Assembly (NCBI RefSeq): GCF_001310955.1
Contig: NZ_BAZX01000005.1
Coordinates: forward strand, 164,383-228,382
Reading direction: 5' to 3'
From: Marinifilum fragile JCM 15579
GTDB taxonomy: Bacteria > Bacteroidota > Bacteroidia > Bacteroidales > Marinifilaceae
DNA: 64,000 nt
Positions 37,371 through 47,690 of the stretch are shown here, in pieces. How positions within the stretch are numbered: the first letter of the stretch is position 1; every line of letters starts with the position of its first letter. A model generated the notes under the pieces. It was not told the origin of the DNA, ran no database searches, and was given only the letters and a program-made list of their open reading frames with translations. Made by a program: the position numbers and the translations under genes.

Positions 37371-37396
37371 AGGACTCATCATTACTGATAAGTCCT
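37371..37396 (-). terminator. Terminator of the first tRNA-Arg
   Basis: On the - strand AGGACT...AGTCCT is followed by TTTTTTT. It lies just downstream of the tRNA 3' end at 37401. Confidence 0.7.
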
Positions 37397-37400
37397 GCAG

Positions 37401-37474
37401 TGAACACGGAGGGATTCGAACCCCCAACCTCTTGGGCCGTAACCAAGTGCACTATCCAGTTATGCTACGCGTCC
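37401..37474 (-). tRNA. tRNA-Arg (anticodon ACG)
   Basis: The - strand folds as a cloverleaf of 74 bases. The acceptor is GGACGCG / CGTGTTC with discriminator A. A D arm GCAT...GTGC is followed by an anticodon stem CTTGG / CCAAG with loop TTACGGC, giving anticodon ACG. The T arm is GGGGG-TTCGAAT-CCCTC. CCA is not encoded. Confidence 0.93.
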
Positions 37475-37630
37475 GTTTCCTTTAAAAGGCGGTGCAAATA
37501 TAGGGAAAATTACCTATTAATTGCAAGCTACTCAGTAAAAAATACGAAAAAATATCTTTTTTGTTTTACAATCAAGTATTTAAATTTTTGTTTTTTTGTG
37601 TCTGATTCTAGCAAAGTTTATTGCATAAAA

Positions 37631-37661
37631 AAAAGACTCATCTTTGTTTGATGAGTCTTTT
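37631..37661 (-). terminator. Terminator of the second tRNA-Arg
   Basis: A perfect 12-bp stem AAAAGACTCATC / GATGAGTCTTTT with loop TTTGTTT is flanked by A and T runs on both sides. It lies 4 bases past the 3' end of the tRNA at 37666. Confidence 0.8.
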
Positions 37662-37665
37662 CTGG

Positions 37666-37738
37666 TGAACACGGAGGGAGTCGAACCCCCAACCTCCACA
37701 GCCGTAATGTGTGCACTATCCAGTTATGCTACGCGTCC
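37666..37738 (-). tRNA. tRNA-Arg (anticodon ACG), one base short in the anticodon stem
   Basis: Acceptor, D arm, T arm and anticodon loop match the neighbouring tRNA-Arg. The anticodon stem reads CACA against TGTGG; adding one C (CCACA / TGTGG) makes it perfect. The gene is 73 bases instead of 74. The missing base near 37710 fits the pattern of single-base losses elsewhere in this sequence, so the gene is probably sound in the organism. Confidence 0.88.
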
Positions 37739-37956
37739 GTCTTGCCTTAAAGGCGCTGCAAATATAGGGAAAATTAGAAATGTAATGCAAGTGTTTTTTG
37801 TCTTTTTTTTATAAAAAAAAAACTTCTAAAATCCTTTCTAAATCTTAAAAAACTATAAATCTTTCAGATAGAAGGAAAAGATCAATCGAAAAAAAATTAA
37901 TTTTACAATTACAGGAATTTAAAACCATCAGTTGATGTATTTCTTTAAGTATTTTC

Positions 37957-37964
37957 TATTTTTG
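37957..37964 (+). promoter_or_regulatory. Putative TAnnTTTG -7 box for the AsmA-family gene
   Basis: TATTTTTG lies 29 bases before the ATG at 37993. The matching -33 box is imperfect (GTTG near 37931). Confidence 0.4.
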
Positions 37965-37992
37965 TTATGTAAAACCAAATTAACTTTTAGCA

Positions 37993-40473
37993 ATGAAGAA
38001 GTTTCTTAAAATTTTTGGAGGAATCTTAGTTTTCCTTTTAGCGCTATTGATTATTCTGCCTTATTTTTTTAAAGATCAGATATTTGAAAGAGTAAAGGCT
38101 GAAATTGATAATGCCGTTGATGCAAAAGTAGAAATTGGAGATCTTTCTCTATCTATGCTTAAAAATTTTCCCAACCTCTATATTGAATTACAAAATGTAA
38201 GTGTGGTAGGTAAAAATGAATTTGCATCGGATACATTGGCTTTTGTGGGTAGACTTTATACTGCTGTAGATTTATCCTCAGCTTTATCAGGATCTCAGAT
38301 CAAAGTTGGTACTATTGTGTTGGCAGATTCAAAAGTTAAGGCGAAAGTTTTAGAAACAGGTAAGGCCAATTGGGATATTGTAAAGTCGACAGGTGAAGAA
38401 GTTGTTGTTGAAGAATCGGGAGAAGCTTCTGACTTTAAAGTAATTTTTGATGAGGTTAAAATAGAGAATTTCGGATTGTTATATGATGATGCCTCTATGA
38501 AGGCTGTTTTTGCGGTGGAAGATTTGGATTTGAACTTAAGTGGTGATTTTTCGGCAAAGGAAACCAACTTAAATGTTGCAACCACTTTAACCGGTATTAG
38601 TTTTGATTATGAAGGAGCAAGATACTTGAACAATGCAAGCATGAATTTAACTGCTAATCTTGCAGCTGATCTTGAAAACATGATCTTTAAATTCATGGAA
38701 AATCAATTGGGTATTAATGATCTGCATTTTGGAATTGATGGCCAGGTCGGAATGCTTGACAATGGATATAGCATGGACCTTAAATTAAATGCTGAGAAGA
38801 CAGATTTCAAATCATTGTTGGCTATGGTGCCTGATGTATTTAAATCTGATTTGGAAGGTTTGGAAACTTCTGGTGAATTTGAATTAAATGCCTTTGCAAA
38901 AGGAGAATATAAAGAAGAATCATATCCTGCTTTTGGCGCCAAATTGAAAGTGGACAAAGCAAGTTTAAAATATGTTGACTTGCCAGAGTCAGTTCAGAAT
39001 ATTCAGATTGATGCCCAGGTGAATCACCCAGGAGGTGAATTGGATTTGCTTACAACAGATGTCAATAAATTCCATTTTGAGGTAGCTAACAATCCTTTCG
39101 ATGCTGAAATACATGTGAAAAATCCAATGACAGATCCATTGATAAGTGGATTCTTTAAAGGAATTGTTGATTTTGAAAAGATTAAGCATGCCATTCCTAT
39201 GGATAGTATAAATATTGCTGGTATGGTTAATTCTGATGTGGTTTTTAAGGGACGATATTCGGTAATCGAAAACGAGGAGTTTGAGAAATTTATGGCGAAA
39301 GGAAGTGTTGTGTTGAATGATTTTGTATTCACGACACCAGATTTTCCGCAGGGAGTTAAAATTATAAAATCAGTTCTTGATTTTACTCCACGTTATATTA
39401 GTCTTAGTTCATTTGATTCTAGAATTGGAAAGTCAGATATTCAACTGAAAGGAAAAATTGAGAATTACATTCCATATACCATGAAGGGGAAAGTTCTTAA
39501 AGGCAATTTTAACTTGAGTTCGAAGATGATGGATTTGAACGAGTTTATGGCCGAAGAAACCAAGGAAGTTGAAAATTCGAAGGATACATTGCCGTTATCG
39601 GTTATCGAGGTTCCTGCAAATCTGGATTTAAGATTAAGCTCCAACTTTAATACCATTCGTTTTGATAAAATGGACATTGAAGATGTGAAAGGCTTAATTG
39701 TGGTAAAGAATGCATCTGCCAAACTTACCAACCTTTCTATGAATTTGCTTAAAGGGAATATGACCATGAATGGGATGTACAAAACCATTGATGTTACTAA
39801 GCCTGAGATTGATTTTGGTCTGGATATTAATGACTTTGACATCAATAATGCTTACCATTCCCTTAGTATGATTAAGAAGATGATGCCAATAGCCATGAAC
39901 TGTGAAGGAAAGGTCTCGTCAGATATGAATATTACTGGTTTGCTTGATACTGAAATGAATCCAATTCCTGCAAGCTTAAATGGGAAAGGAGCTTTACATT
40001 CTCGCAAAATCTTAATTAAGGAAAACAAAGCTTTTGATGCTTTGGCTGCAGCCTTAAAAAATGATAAGTACAAAAGAATTTCGGTTTCTCAGTTCGATAT
40101 GGAATTTGAAATCACAAATGGGAATGTGGTTGTGAAGCCATTTACGACAAAAATTGCAGGAAATCCAGCAACGGTATATGGAACACAGTCGGTTGATGGA
40201 AAGCTTGATTTTACTATGGATATGAAATTGCCAAAAGAAGATTTGGGAGGTGACATCAACAAACTTTTTACTCAAGTACCAGGTCTTGAAAATGTGCCAG
40301 CATTTGATGTAGCAGTTAAAATTACCGGAACGGTTGATAATCCGATAGTAAAACCTGATTTAAGTAAAGCAATAAAGCAGGCTCAGAAAGCAATTGCAAA
40401 AGAGCTGGAAAGAAAAACCAAAAAGGAATTAGAGAAAAAAGGAAAAGATCTGTTAAAGAAACTATTTAAGTAA
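37993..40473 (+). CDS. AsmA-family protein
   Basis: The protein has 826 residues. An N-terminal membrane anchor (about 7-27, FGGILVFLLALLIILPYFF) is followed by an AsmA-type N-domain (ILPYFFKDQIFERVKAEIDNAVDAKVEIGDLSLSMLKNFPNLYIELQNV). A long beta-rich repeat body follows and then an AsmA-like C-terminal region (about 560-780). The tail is Lys/Glu-rich and helical (KAIKQAQKAIAKELERKTKK). AsmA-family proteins are thought to form periplasmic bridges that move phospholipids or otherwise shape the outer membrane. It is a single gene with its own promoter box and terminator. Confidence 0.9.
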   Translation: MKKFLKIFGGILVFLLALLIILPYFFKDQIFERVKAEIDNAVDAKVEIGDLSLSMLKNFPNLYIELQNVSVVGKNEFASDTLAFVGRLYTAVDLSSALSGSQIKVGTIVLADSKVKAKVLETGKANWDIVKSTGEEVVVEESGEASDFKVIFDEVKIENFGLLYDDASMKAVFAVEDLDLNLSGDFSAKETNLNVATTLTGISFDYEGARYLNNASMNLTANLAADLENMIFKFMENQLGINDLHFGIDGQVGMLDNGYSMDLKLNAEKTDFKSLLAMVPDVFKSDLEGLETSGEFELNAFAKGEYKEESYPAFGAKLKVDKASLKYVDLPESVQNIQIDAQVNHPGGELDLLTTDVNKFHFEVANNPFDAEIHVKNPMTDPLISGFFKGIVDFEKIKHAIPMDSINIAGMVNSDVVFKGRYSVIENEEFEKFMAKGSVVLNDFVFTTPDFPQGVKIIKSVLDFTPRYISLSSFDSRIGKSDIQLKGKIENYIPYTMKGKVLKGNFNLSSKMMDLNEFMAEETKEVENSKDTLPLSVIEVPANLDLRLSSNFNTIRFDKMDIEDVKGLIVVKNASAKLTNLSMNLLKGNMTMNGMYKTIDVTKPEIDFGLDINDFDINNAYHSLSMIKKMMPIAMNCEGKVSSDMNITGLLDTEMNPIPASLNGKGALHSRKILIKENKAFDALAAALKNDKYKRISVSQFDMEFEITNGNVVVKPFTTKIAGNPATVYGTQSVDGKLDFTMDMKLPKEDLGGDINKLFTQVPGLENVPAFDVAVKITGTVDNPIVKPDLSKAIKQAQKAIAKELERKTKKELEKKGKDLLKKLFK

Positions 40474-40545
40474 CGAATAAAAGATAATATCGAAAGCGGA
40501 TAATCAATTGGTTTATTCGCTTTTTTTTGGCTTTTAGTTTAATAA

Positions 40546-40573
40546 AAAAGGACGGCAACCACTCCGTCCTTTT
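40546..40573 (+). terminator. Terminator after the AsmA-family gene
   Basis: A 10-bp stem AAAAGGACGG / CCGTCCTTTT has loop CAACCACT. It is one of a pair; the second, with a compensated stem and nearly the same loop, is at 40751. Confidence 0.7.
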
Positions 40574-40750
40574 CCATATTCACTTTAAAACCTGAACTTT
40601 CCATGGAAAATTCGTGAGCAATATATGAATAAAATTAAAATGGAACAATAAAAAGATTAAAAATAATTAAACATGGTGTTGTCGAACAGATTAAATATCA
40701 TATAGATAAGATCTGTAAAAAAGGAAAAATAGGAGAGGTGTAAAATACAA

Positions 40751-40778
40751 AAGAGGATGGTAACCACTCCATCCTCTT
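40751..40778 (-). terminator. Terminator of the - strand metal-efflux operon
   Basis: A 10-bp stem AAGAGGATGG / CCATCCTCTT has loop TAACCACT. Read on the - strand it is followed by a T-rich tail. The flanking TATTCACTTTAAA also matches the first copy. Between the two hairpins (40574-40750) I see nothing else. Confidence 0.65.
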
Positions 40779-40887
40779 CTATCTATTCACTTTAAACCTT
40801 AAAAACGGAAATCGTTTTGAATGTTCTACGCCGTATGTTTTTAAAAGGTTCTAAAAAAAACGGTATTTTAACTCATTCTAAATAATA

Positions 40888-42063
40888 TTAAAGACGAAAT
40901 TTTAATAATTCTGACATGGTTTTGTAATATTCATGTTCAATTTCGAGATAAGTATCAACACTTTCATAATAATAAATATTCTCTGTAAAGTACTCAATAC
41001 TTGATATTTCTCCAAGAGTTAAGGCTTTTTGAAGAAGTGTATCGTAATGCTTCTCTGTAAAAACTCCCTCATACTCTTTCATGCTTTTCTCAAGGTTCAA
41101 AAAGTTTCGAAAAAGTTTCAGAAATTTATTTTCAAGTTCCATTTTGCCAATTAGATATTCTTCTCTACTAAATTGTTCCAGCAACCTTGCTCTTTTAACT
41201 TTGTTCTTATTTTCCCATAATGGAATGCTAAGTCCAAGTTTTATTCCATTGGCTTGTTTCAAGATATCCGAATTTAAATAGCGATATCCAATGCTAAACT
41301 TGGGTAGCGAGTTTGTTTTTACAAGCGAAGTTTCTTTGGCAGAAATTTCCTCTTTAGTACTCAATAGCTTTAATTGTGGATCAGCATTCAATGATTGAGT
41401 TAATAATTCCTTCATACCCTGATCGATACTCATTAAAGGATATTCATGCAAGTTGAGATCAATTTGTTTACCTCCGTTTAGTTTAATAAGATCATCCGTA
41501 AGGTTAGAAACTTTACTCTCAATCATTTTTAATTGATTTGCGGTATTCAAACGAAGCATTTTAATCTTATTGGCTTCAAGAATTGTTGCATCTCCTTCCT
41601 CCAATCTTTTTTGAAACAAGTCATTTAACTTTTCTGCATTACTTAAACGATTATTCAACTCAGCTTTTTGTTTGTTGTAATAAATCAAGTTAATGCAAAG
41701 CAGTTTTGCTTCCAACAATATTTCCTGTCTCGATTTTGCTTTGTAGTTTTCCGTATTAGCAATTTGCGCCTTTTTAAGCTGATTCTTATACAAGTAACTC
41801 GTAGGAAAATCAAAACTTTGACTTACCAATATTTCATATGGTTTTCCTTCATCTGATGAAAAGCTTTTTTCCCATTCCAGTTCAGGATTGTCCAAATTGG
41901 TTTGCGCTTTAAATCCTAGATTTTGCGCTTCAAAAAACTGTTCATTTGCTTTCAGCACAGGATTGTTTTTTTCAATTGCAGAAAGCACATCCTGAACAGT
42001 ATTCTGAGCCTTTGCAGAAAGGCTCAGAATTGATATCATGATTACGAATACAATTTTATTCAT
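40888..42063 (-). CDS. TolC-family outer-membrane efflux protein
   Basis: The protein has 391 residues with a signal peptide ending near LSLSAKAQ. It is helix-rich with two outer-membrane-efflux repeats (about 25-200 and 210-390; KAKSRQEILLEAKLLCINLIYYNKQKAEL is a typical TolC coiled-coil helix). It provides the outer-membrane channel of the RND system encoded just upstream. Its ATG overlaps the stop of the pump gene (ATGAATAA), indicating translational coupling. At 391 residues it is at the short end for TolC proteins (usually 410-470). Confidence 0.88.
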   Translation of the reverse strand: MNKIVFVIMISILSLSAKAQNTVQDVLSAIEKNNPVLKANEQFFEAQNLGFKAQTNLDNPELEWEKSFSSDEGKPYEILVSQSFDFPTSYLYKNQLKKAQIANTENYKAKSRQEILLEAKLLCINLIYYNKQKAELNNRLSNAEKLNDLFQKRLEEGDATILEANKIKMLRLNTANQLKMIESKVSNLTDDLIKLNGGKQIDLNLHEYPLMSIDQGMKELLTQSLNADPQLKLLSTKEEISAKETSLVKTNSLPKFSIGYRYLNSDILKQANGIKLGLSIPLWENKNKVKRARLLEQFSREEYLIGKMELENKFLKLFRNFLNLEKSMKEYEGVFTEKHYDTLLQKALTLGEISSIEYFTENIYYYESVDTYLEIEHEYYKTMSELLKFRL

Positions 42064-45000
42064 CTTCTTGTTTTTTCTTGTTTAACACCAAATAAACTAT
42101 CGGAATAACATAGATATTCAGAAGGGTAGAGGTAAGCAAGCCACCCAATATTACAACTGCCATTGGACTTTGAATTTCATTACCAGGTTGATCGCTTGCC
42201 AAAGCCATTGGAATTAATGCCAGTGCTGCCGTTAATGCCGTCATCAAAATAGGACTTAGTCGGTTCACCGATCCATTTAAAATGATCTCTTTTAGCTGTA
42301 AACCTTTTTCTTTTAGGCTCTGATAGTTGGATATTAGCAAAATTCCATTTCTGGTAGCAATTCCAAATAAGGTAATGAAACCAATAATTGCGGGAATACT
42401 TAGCATGCCTGAAGTGAAGAAAATGGTAAATACTCCACCAATTAATGCCAAAGGAAGGTTAAGCATGATGATTCCAGCCAATTGAGAACTTCTAAATTCC
42501 TGAAATAACAACAGAAAGATGATTAGCAAACTGAAAATAGAAGTGATCATTAAGACTCTTGATGCTTTTGCTTCACTTTCAAATTGTCCTCCATACTCAA
42601 TACGATATCCTTCTGGTAGTTTGATATTCTCATCTACACTTTTTTGAATGTCAGCTACAATACCACTTAAATCTCGATCTGCAACATTGGCCGAAACCAC
42701 CAATTTACGTTGTACATTTTCCCTGTTTATGGTATTAGGTCCTGATAAAGATTGGATGTCTGCCACATAGCTAAATGGAATTTTTTTCCCATCCCATGTG
42801 TCAATTAGTGCATTTCTTATGGCTTCAATACTTCCTCGATTCTCTTCGTTATATTTCACGATCAGGTCAAAAGCTCTGATCCCTTCAAATACATCAGAAA
42901 CCTTGGCACCTCCAAATGCTACATGAATAAATTCCGAAAACTGGGTGATGGAGATACCATATTTTGCCAACATATCTCTTCTTGGAGTAATTCTTATCTG
43001 AGGGATTTCTACCTGCTGTTCAACGTTTACATCCACTACACCTTCAATAGTTGAAATAGATGTTTTAATTTGATTCGCAGTCTGAAACATGAGATTCAAA
43101 TCGTCACCAAACATTTTGATTGCAATATTGGCTTTTGTACCAGACAGAATATGGTCAATTCTGTGACTTAAAGGCTGACCAATAGCAAAGTTTACTCCTT
43201 GAATTTGATTCAACTTCTCACGTACCTCCTGTAGAAATTCTGATTTACTTCGATCGGTCAAAGTAAATGGAACTTCTATTTCCGAAGTGTTTACACCAAA
43301 AGAGTGTTCATCCAATTCTGAACGACCTGTTCTTCTGGCTGTCAATCGAACTTCGGGAATGGTAAGAAGTGCTTCTTCAGCCAAGACCTTAACTTTATTT
43401 GATTCCTCAAGAGCGATTCCTGGTTTGGTAATGGCCGTAATCGTTAATGAACCTTCGTTAAAATCAGGTAAGAAGTTGCGTCCAAGGTTTGTAAGAGTAA
43501 TAATGGATGCGACAAACAAAATACCAGCACCACTTAATATTAATTTTTTGTGATTTAACGCTTTTTGAAGCGAGGCTTCATACCCTTTATTTAAACGAGA
43601 TACCAACCAACTTTCTTTGCTCTTCTTATCAAGCATTTTATCGCTTGTAAGCATGAAGCTACATAAAACAGGAGTTAGTGTAATGGCAACGATTAATGAA
43701 GCAAACAAGGCAACGATAAATGCAATACCAAGAGGTTGCAGCATTCGTCCTTCCATCCCAGTAAGGAAGAAAAGAGGTAAAAATGCAGCAATAATAATAA
43801 AGGTTGCATTAATAATGGATGAACGAATCTCGCAAGAAGCATCGTAAACTACTTGCAAAGGGTTTTTACGTTCTTCTTTTGGCAGAAGATGATTTTGCCT
43901 CAATCGCTTGTAAACATTTTCCACATCGATAATGGCATCATCTACCAAGTCACCAATTGCAATTGCCATACCTCCAAGGGTCATGGTATTTATGGTAATA
44001 CCTAGAAATTTAAGAGTAATTACTGTTACCAATAAGGAAATTGGAATCGCCAAGAGTGAAATCATAGTAGTCCTGTAATTCATTAAAAACAAGAACAGTA
44101 TTACGATTACAAAAACTGATCCTTCCAGTAAAGCCTTTTGCACATTGCCAATGGATGAATTAATAAAATCCGATTGACGGAAGATGTGTGTATTTACATT
44201 TACTCCCTCGGGTAATGATTTTGTGAGCTCTTCAATCGAAGCATCAAGTTTTTCTGTCAATTTTAGGGTGTTAACGCCAGGTTGCTTTTTAACGGTTAGT
44301 AAAACTGACTGTTTGGCATTAATGGTTCCCAAACCAATTTTTGGAGCGGCTGCAGCTTTAACTTCAGCAATGTCGCTAATTCGGATCGGAACATTCTTAT
44401 ACATTTTCACAACCGAATTGCCAAGTTCATCAAAATTAGAAGTTCTGGCAATTCCTCTAATGTTGTATTGATTTCCATACTCGTTAATGAATCCACCAGC
44501 TGAGTTTTGATTTGTGGCTTCAGCCGCTTTCATCAACTCATCGATACTTACATTGTAATATCGCATTTTTTGTGGATTGGCAAGAATCTGATATTGCTTG
44601 TATTCACCTCCAATAACAACAACCTGGGCAACGCATTAATGGCAAGCAATTGTGGTCTGATGGTCCAGTCGGCAATGGTTCTTAGCTCCATAGGATCAAC
44701 ATTATCTGATTGAAGTCCAATCATTAATACTTCACCCATAATTGAGGATTGAGGCGCAAGGGTAGGGTTACCAGCTCCTTCGGGTAACATCTCCGACAAT
44801 GGCATTAGTTTCTCACTAACAATTTGTCTGGCTTTGTAAATATCGGTTCCCCATTCAAATTCAATCCAAACAATCGAGAATCCTGCCGATGAGGATGAAC
44901 GTAATCTTCTAACATCAGTAGCTCCATTTACGGCTGTTTCTATCGGGAAAGTAACAAGTTTTTCCACTTCTTCGGGCGCCATACCGTGAGCCTCGGTCAT

Positions 45001-45147
45001 AACAACTACTGTTGGAGCTGTTAAATCCGGAAACACATCCACATCCATATTTAATGTAGTGTAGCTACCGCCAATAATTAGTAAGGCAGAAACAAACATT
45101 ACAAGAATGCGGTTGTGCAATGCATATTGTATGATTTTATTTAGCAC
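42056..45147 (-). CDS. CusA/CzcA-family heavy-metal efflux RND pump (frameshifted)
   Basis: This is the inner-membrane proton antiporter of the efflux complex. The N-terminus MLNKIIQYALHNRILVMFV and the HME-RND segment GGMAIAIGDLVDDAIIDVEN in the first transmembrane bundle identify the family. The C-terminal bundle is complete. The first frame (to 44548) turns to nonsense after LLAIN. The next frame resumes MRYYNVSIDELMKAAEATN, and the intervening bases read VAQVVVIGGEYKQYQILANP in that frame. One missing C on the + strand near 44633 explains it. Corrected length is about 1030 residues. Metal specificity (Cu/Ag or Zn/Co/Cd) is not decided by the sequence I can read. Confidence 0.92.
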
Positions 45148-45192
45148 AATGTATCTTTTTTAATTCTTAAATCAGTTAATTGATCCAGGCTT

Positions 45193-46731
45193 CTAGTGTT
45201 CGTGAGAATGCGCTGGCAATGATCCTGCAAGGGAAGCAAGTTTTACAAAATATGCTCCTTCACTAACCACCCTTTCTCCTGCACGGAGACCTTTAAGGAT
45301 TTCAACTTCACGACCATTATCGACACCTATTGTGATAAATCTTTTCACAAAGCTTTCTCCTCCGGTTTGTACAAATACATATTTCAAACCTTGATCTTCA
45401 AGAATTGCCGATGTTTTGATGTGTAATACATTCTTGGCATGTTCAGATTTTAGATAAACCTCAACAAATGAGCCTGAGTATAGTTCTGGCGTTAAGTCCA
45501 ATTCAAAAAACAATGGCGTAGTATAATCATCCTCATGAATGTCTTTTCCATAGGCAATCATTCTGCCATTTAACTCTTCGGTGCTAAATACCTTATTGCG
45601 ATAAGGAAGTTTAAAGTTTGCCGATTTAATATTAGGAAGTTCTTTTAAATGCTTTTGGTAAACATCCGCTTTCAACATCAATTTTGAACCTTGATCTACT
45701 TTGGCAAGTACAGTGCCTTTTTCAACATATTGACCTTCGTTCACAAATACGTCGCAAACAAATCCGTTTACCGGAGAAAGAATGGAAAGTCCGCTGGCAT
45801 TATAGTTTTTGTTGATACTGTTGTATTTAACTTGGGCATTTTCGTAGGCCGCTTTAGCTTCTAAAAATGTTCTTTCCGTTACAATTTTATCTTCTCGTAA
45901 GGTACTTGCTCTGTCAAATTCAGCCTTGGCTTTTTCTAGTTCTAGTTTTGCTTCAGTATATAGAGTAGACAAGTTGTTACCAGCCAATCCTTTCCCTGTA
46001 ATGAGGAATAATGAAGTATTTTTGTCAACTGTTTTACCTGCAACAATATCGGTAGAACTAAAATGAACTACACCACTGGTTTTGGCAACCACTTGCTTTT
46101 CCATATTAACCGCAGGTTGTAATGTACCAGTTGTTTTGATAATGTTTTGGAAGTTTGAATTTTTAACTTCAGAAGTAGCAAAATCAATTTTCCAGGCTTG
46201 TTCTTTTAAAAAGCTAATTTCATTGTCACTTGATGTTTCCTGATCAGCTGCACTATCTGCTTCTTCATGATTCTTATAAACAGGGATATTTTTAGCAACG
46301 AACTTTTCTTTGCCATACTTCGAATTTACCTCAAAAACCAATGTAGCTGAGCCAGCCTTTTTAGGCATCAATGAAGGCGTGAAAATGCCATCTCTGGCAG
46401 GCGAATTTACCGTGTTCGAATAACCTTTCCCTGCTACCATTAAAATGACCTTAACGCTTCCTTCTTTGTAAGGTTTGTAGGTTTCCAGGTTGGTTAAATG
46501 TGTAGTAAACTTTGAAACATGATCCAACATGAGTTTAGGAAACTCTACGAATAACTCTGTATTCTCGTTGTACAGGGTTAAACTCATGGTCGAATGATCT
46601 TCTTCATCATGTGCTGCATGAGTATCGGTTTCATGTGAGTGTCCGCCATGATCGTGTCCATGCGAATTGGTATTTGGTTTACATGCCATTAATAATGATA
46701 AGGCTAAGCTTATCCAGATATATTGTTTCAT
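45193..46731 (-). CDS. RND efflux periplasmic adaptor (CusB/CzcB-like) with His-rich N-terminus
   Basis: The protein has 512 residues. Lipobox LLMACKPN is followed by a metal-binding-like stretch at about 22-45 (HGHDHGGHSHETDTHAAHDE) and a beta domain. The membrane-fusion core follows: lipoyl/barrel-sandwich halves around a coiled-coil hairpin (LYTEAKLELEKAKAEFDRAS...KAAYENAQVKYNSI) and a C-terminal membrane-proximal domain (IGVDNGREVEILKGLRAGERVV). It links pump and TolC channel. The His-rich leader recalls CzcB-type adaptors and suggests the system handles soft or borderline metals. The gap to the pump gene is 45 bases. Confidence 0.92.
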   Translation of the reverse strand: MKQYIWISLALSLLMACKPNTNSHGHDHGGHSHETDTHAAHDEEDHSTMSLTLYNENTELFVEFPKLMLDHVSKFTTHLTNLETYKPYKEGSVKVILMVAGKGYSNTVNSPARDGIFTPSLMPKKAGSATLVFEVNSKYGKEKFVAKNIPVYKNHEEADSAADQETSSDNEISFLKEQAWKIDFATSEVKNSNFQNIIKTTGTLQPAVNMEKQVVAKTSGVVHFSSTDIVAGKTVDKNTSLFLITGKGLAGNNLSTLYTEAKLELEKAKAEFDRASTLREDKIVTERTFLEAKAAYENAQVKYNSINKNYNASGLSILSPVNGFVCDVFVNEGQYVEKGTVLAKVDQGSKLMLKADVYQKHLKELPNIKSANFKLPYRNKVFSTEELNGRMIAYGKDIHEDDYTTPLFFELDLTPELYSGSFVEVYLKSEHAKNVLHIKTSAILEDQGLKYVFVQTGGESFVKRFITIGVDNGREVEILKGLRAGERVVSEGAYFVKLASLAGSLPAHSHEH

Positions 46732-46809
46732 TTTCTCTTTTCTTGTATTTATAACTCAAAATTTCATTGACTGATTCGGAGAAAGTTAACTCCGAATCAG
46801 TATTAATGC

Positions 46810-47073
46810 TTAATGATTGTGTTCGTGATCATGCTCATGTTCATGGTCATGATCGTGTCCTTCTTCATACTTGGTGCTATCAACATCAAATTCTTCTTGA
46901 TCATGTGCATCGCTATCATGAGAGTGAGAATGTGCTCCATCACCGTGGTCATGGTCATGATCGTGTCCTTCATGAGAATGGATCTCTTCTTTCTTCTCTG
47001 ATTTTTTACCTGCATTACCACATGAGGTAAACATTAGTCCACAAATGGACAGAACAAATAATAATTTTTTCAT
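46810..47073 (-). CDS. Small His-rich lipoprotein, probable metal binding
   Basis: The protein has 87 residues from the ATG at 47071-47073. Signal and lipobox (MKKLLFVLSICGLMFTSCGN) lead into two blocks of His/Asp/Glu repeats (HSHEGHDHDHDHGDGAHSHS and GHDHDHEHEHDHEHNH). There is no globular domain. It directly precedes the adaptor gene and probably captures or buffers metal ions at the periplasmic face. The first 20 residues nearly match those of the Cys/His-rich lipoprotein at 49019, so the two share an origin at the signal peptide. The antisense frame is also open, purely because of the repeats. Confidence 0.8.
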   Translation of the reverse strand: MKKLLFVLSICGLMFTSCGNAGKKSEKKEEIHSHEGHDHDHDHGDGAHSHSHDSDAHDQEEFDVDSTKYEEGHDHDHEHEHDHEHNH

Positions 47074-47194
47074 TGGATTGAAATTTGAGTTAGGTTGTAG
47101 GTATCTCATTGCAATTCACTTAAGAATACCAAGTGAAACCTCTACAACTTTTGTTATAAATGATTTGAATACTTTGTGTATTTACGCTTGACTT

Positions 47195-47255
47195 TATTGT
47201 ATTATTATACATGAGTATATTATACAATAATATCAATACAACTTCAATAAGTTGT
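47195..47255 (-). terminator. Hairpins below the His-rich membrane protein gene
   Basis: Two neighbouring inverted repeats are CAACTT / AAGTTG (47240-47255) and a long AT-rich imperfect palindrome TATTGTA.../...TACAATA (47195-47230). They lie just downstream of the gene at 47268 on the - strand. Confidence 0.5.
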
Positions 47256-47267
47256 TGAATTTCAGTC

Positions 47268-47690
47268 TTAGGCTAAGAATGAATTGGGCGGACCCCTCCT
47301 GTGTGGAATGAACCTAAGTGGTTCGGGAGTTAATTTTTGATTGTATACATTAAAGCTTTGCAGCTTTTGAGTTTCTTCACAATCCAACTGAATTTTGTCC
47401 GATTGTAAAAAGACCTTGTAGGCATTGTCATTCTGAACTCTATTATGAGTTAGCATACAACATGTTTCGGCATTTGCTTCATGAGAATGATTCCAATGAA
47501 CACCATTGTGTTGGTGTGTTTGGGCATGCGAATGTTCATATAGATGTTTATGAACCTGAATTACCGAAACATGATTGTGATCATCAAGCTGGTGTAGGTG
47601 ATGATTATGAGGAATAATATCATGAGCCAACAATACCAACATTGGTATTATCATCGTTAGGCACAAAATATAATTTTTCAAATTCCTCAT
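47268..47690 (-). CDS. His-rich secreted or membrane-anchored small protein
   Basis: The protein has 140 residues. A hydrophobic N-terminus (about 8-24, ILCLTMIIPMLVLLAHD) is followed by many histidines in pairs and triplets (PHNHHLHQLDDHNH; HKHLYEHSHAQTHQHNGVHW). A CC pair lies near residue 86. No named family is recognised. Proteins of this look commonly open metal-resistance operons in Bacteroidota. Here it is the first gene of the - strand run that continues with the His-rich lipoprotein and the RND system. A sensing or metal-binding role is inferred. Confidence 0.72.
   Translation of the reverse strand: MRNLKNYILCLTMIIPMLVLLAHDIIPHNHHLHQLDDHNHVSVIQVHKHLYEHSHAQTHQHNGVHWNHSHEANAETCCMLTHNRVQNDNAYKVFLQSDKIQLDCEETQKLQSFNVYNQKLTPEPLRFIPHRRGPPNSFLA

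Noticed and set aside
37334..37651. 105-codon + strand frame over the tRNA region
   Set aside because: It runs antisense through a clear tRNA-Arg and its terminator.
46767..47030. + strand frames opposite the His-rich lipoprotein
   Set aside because: They are antisense shadows of CAT/GAT repeats. The - strand frame has a proper lipoprotein signal and operon context.
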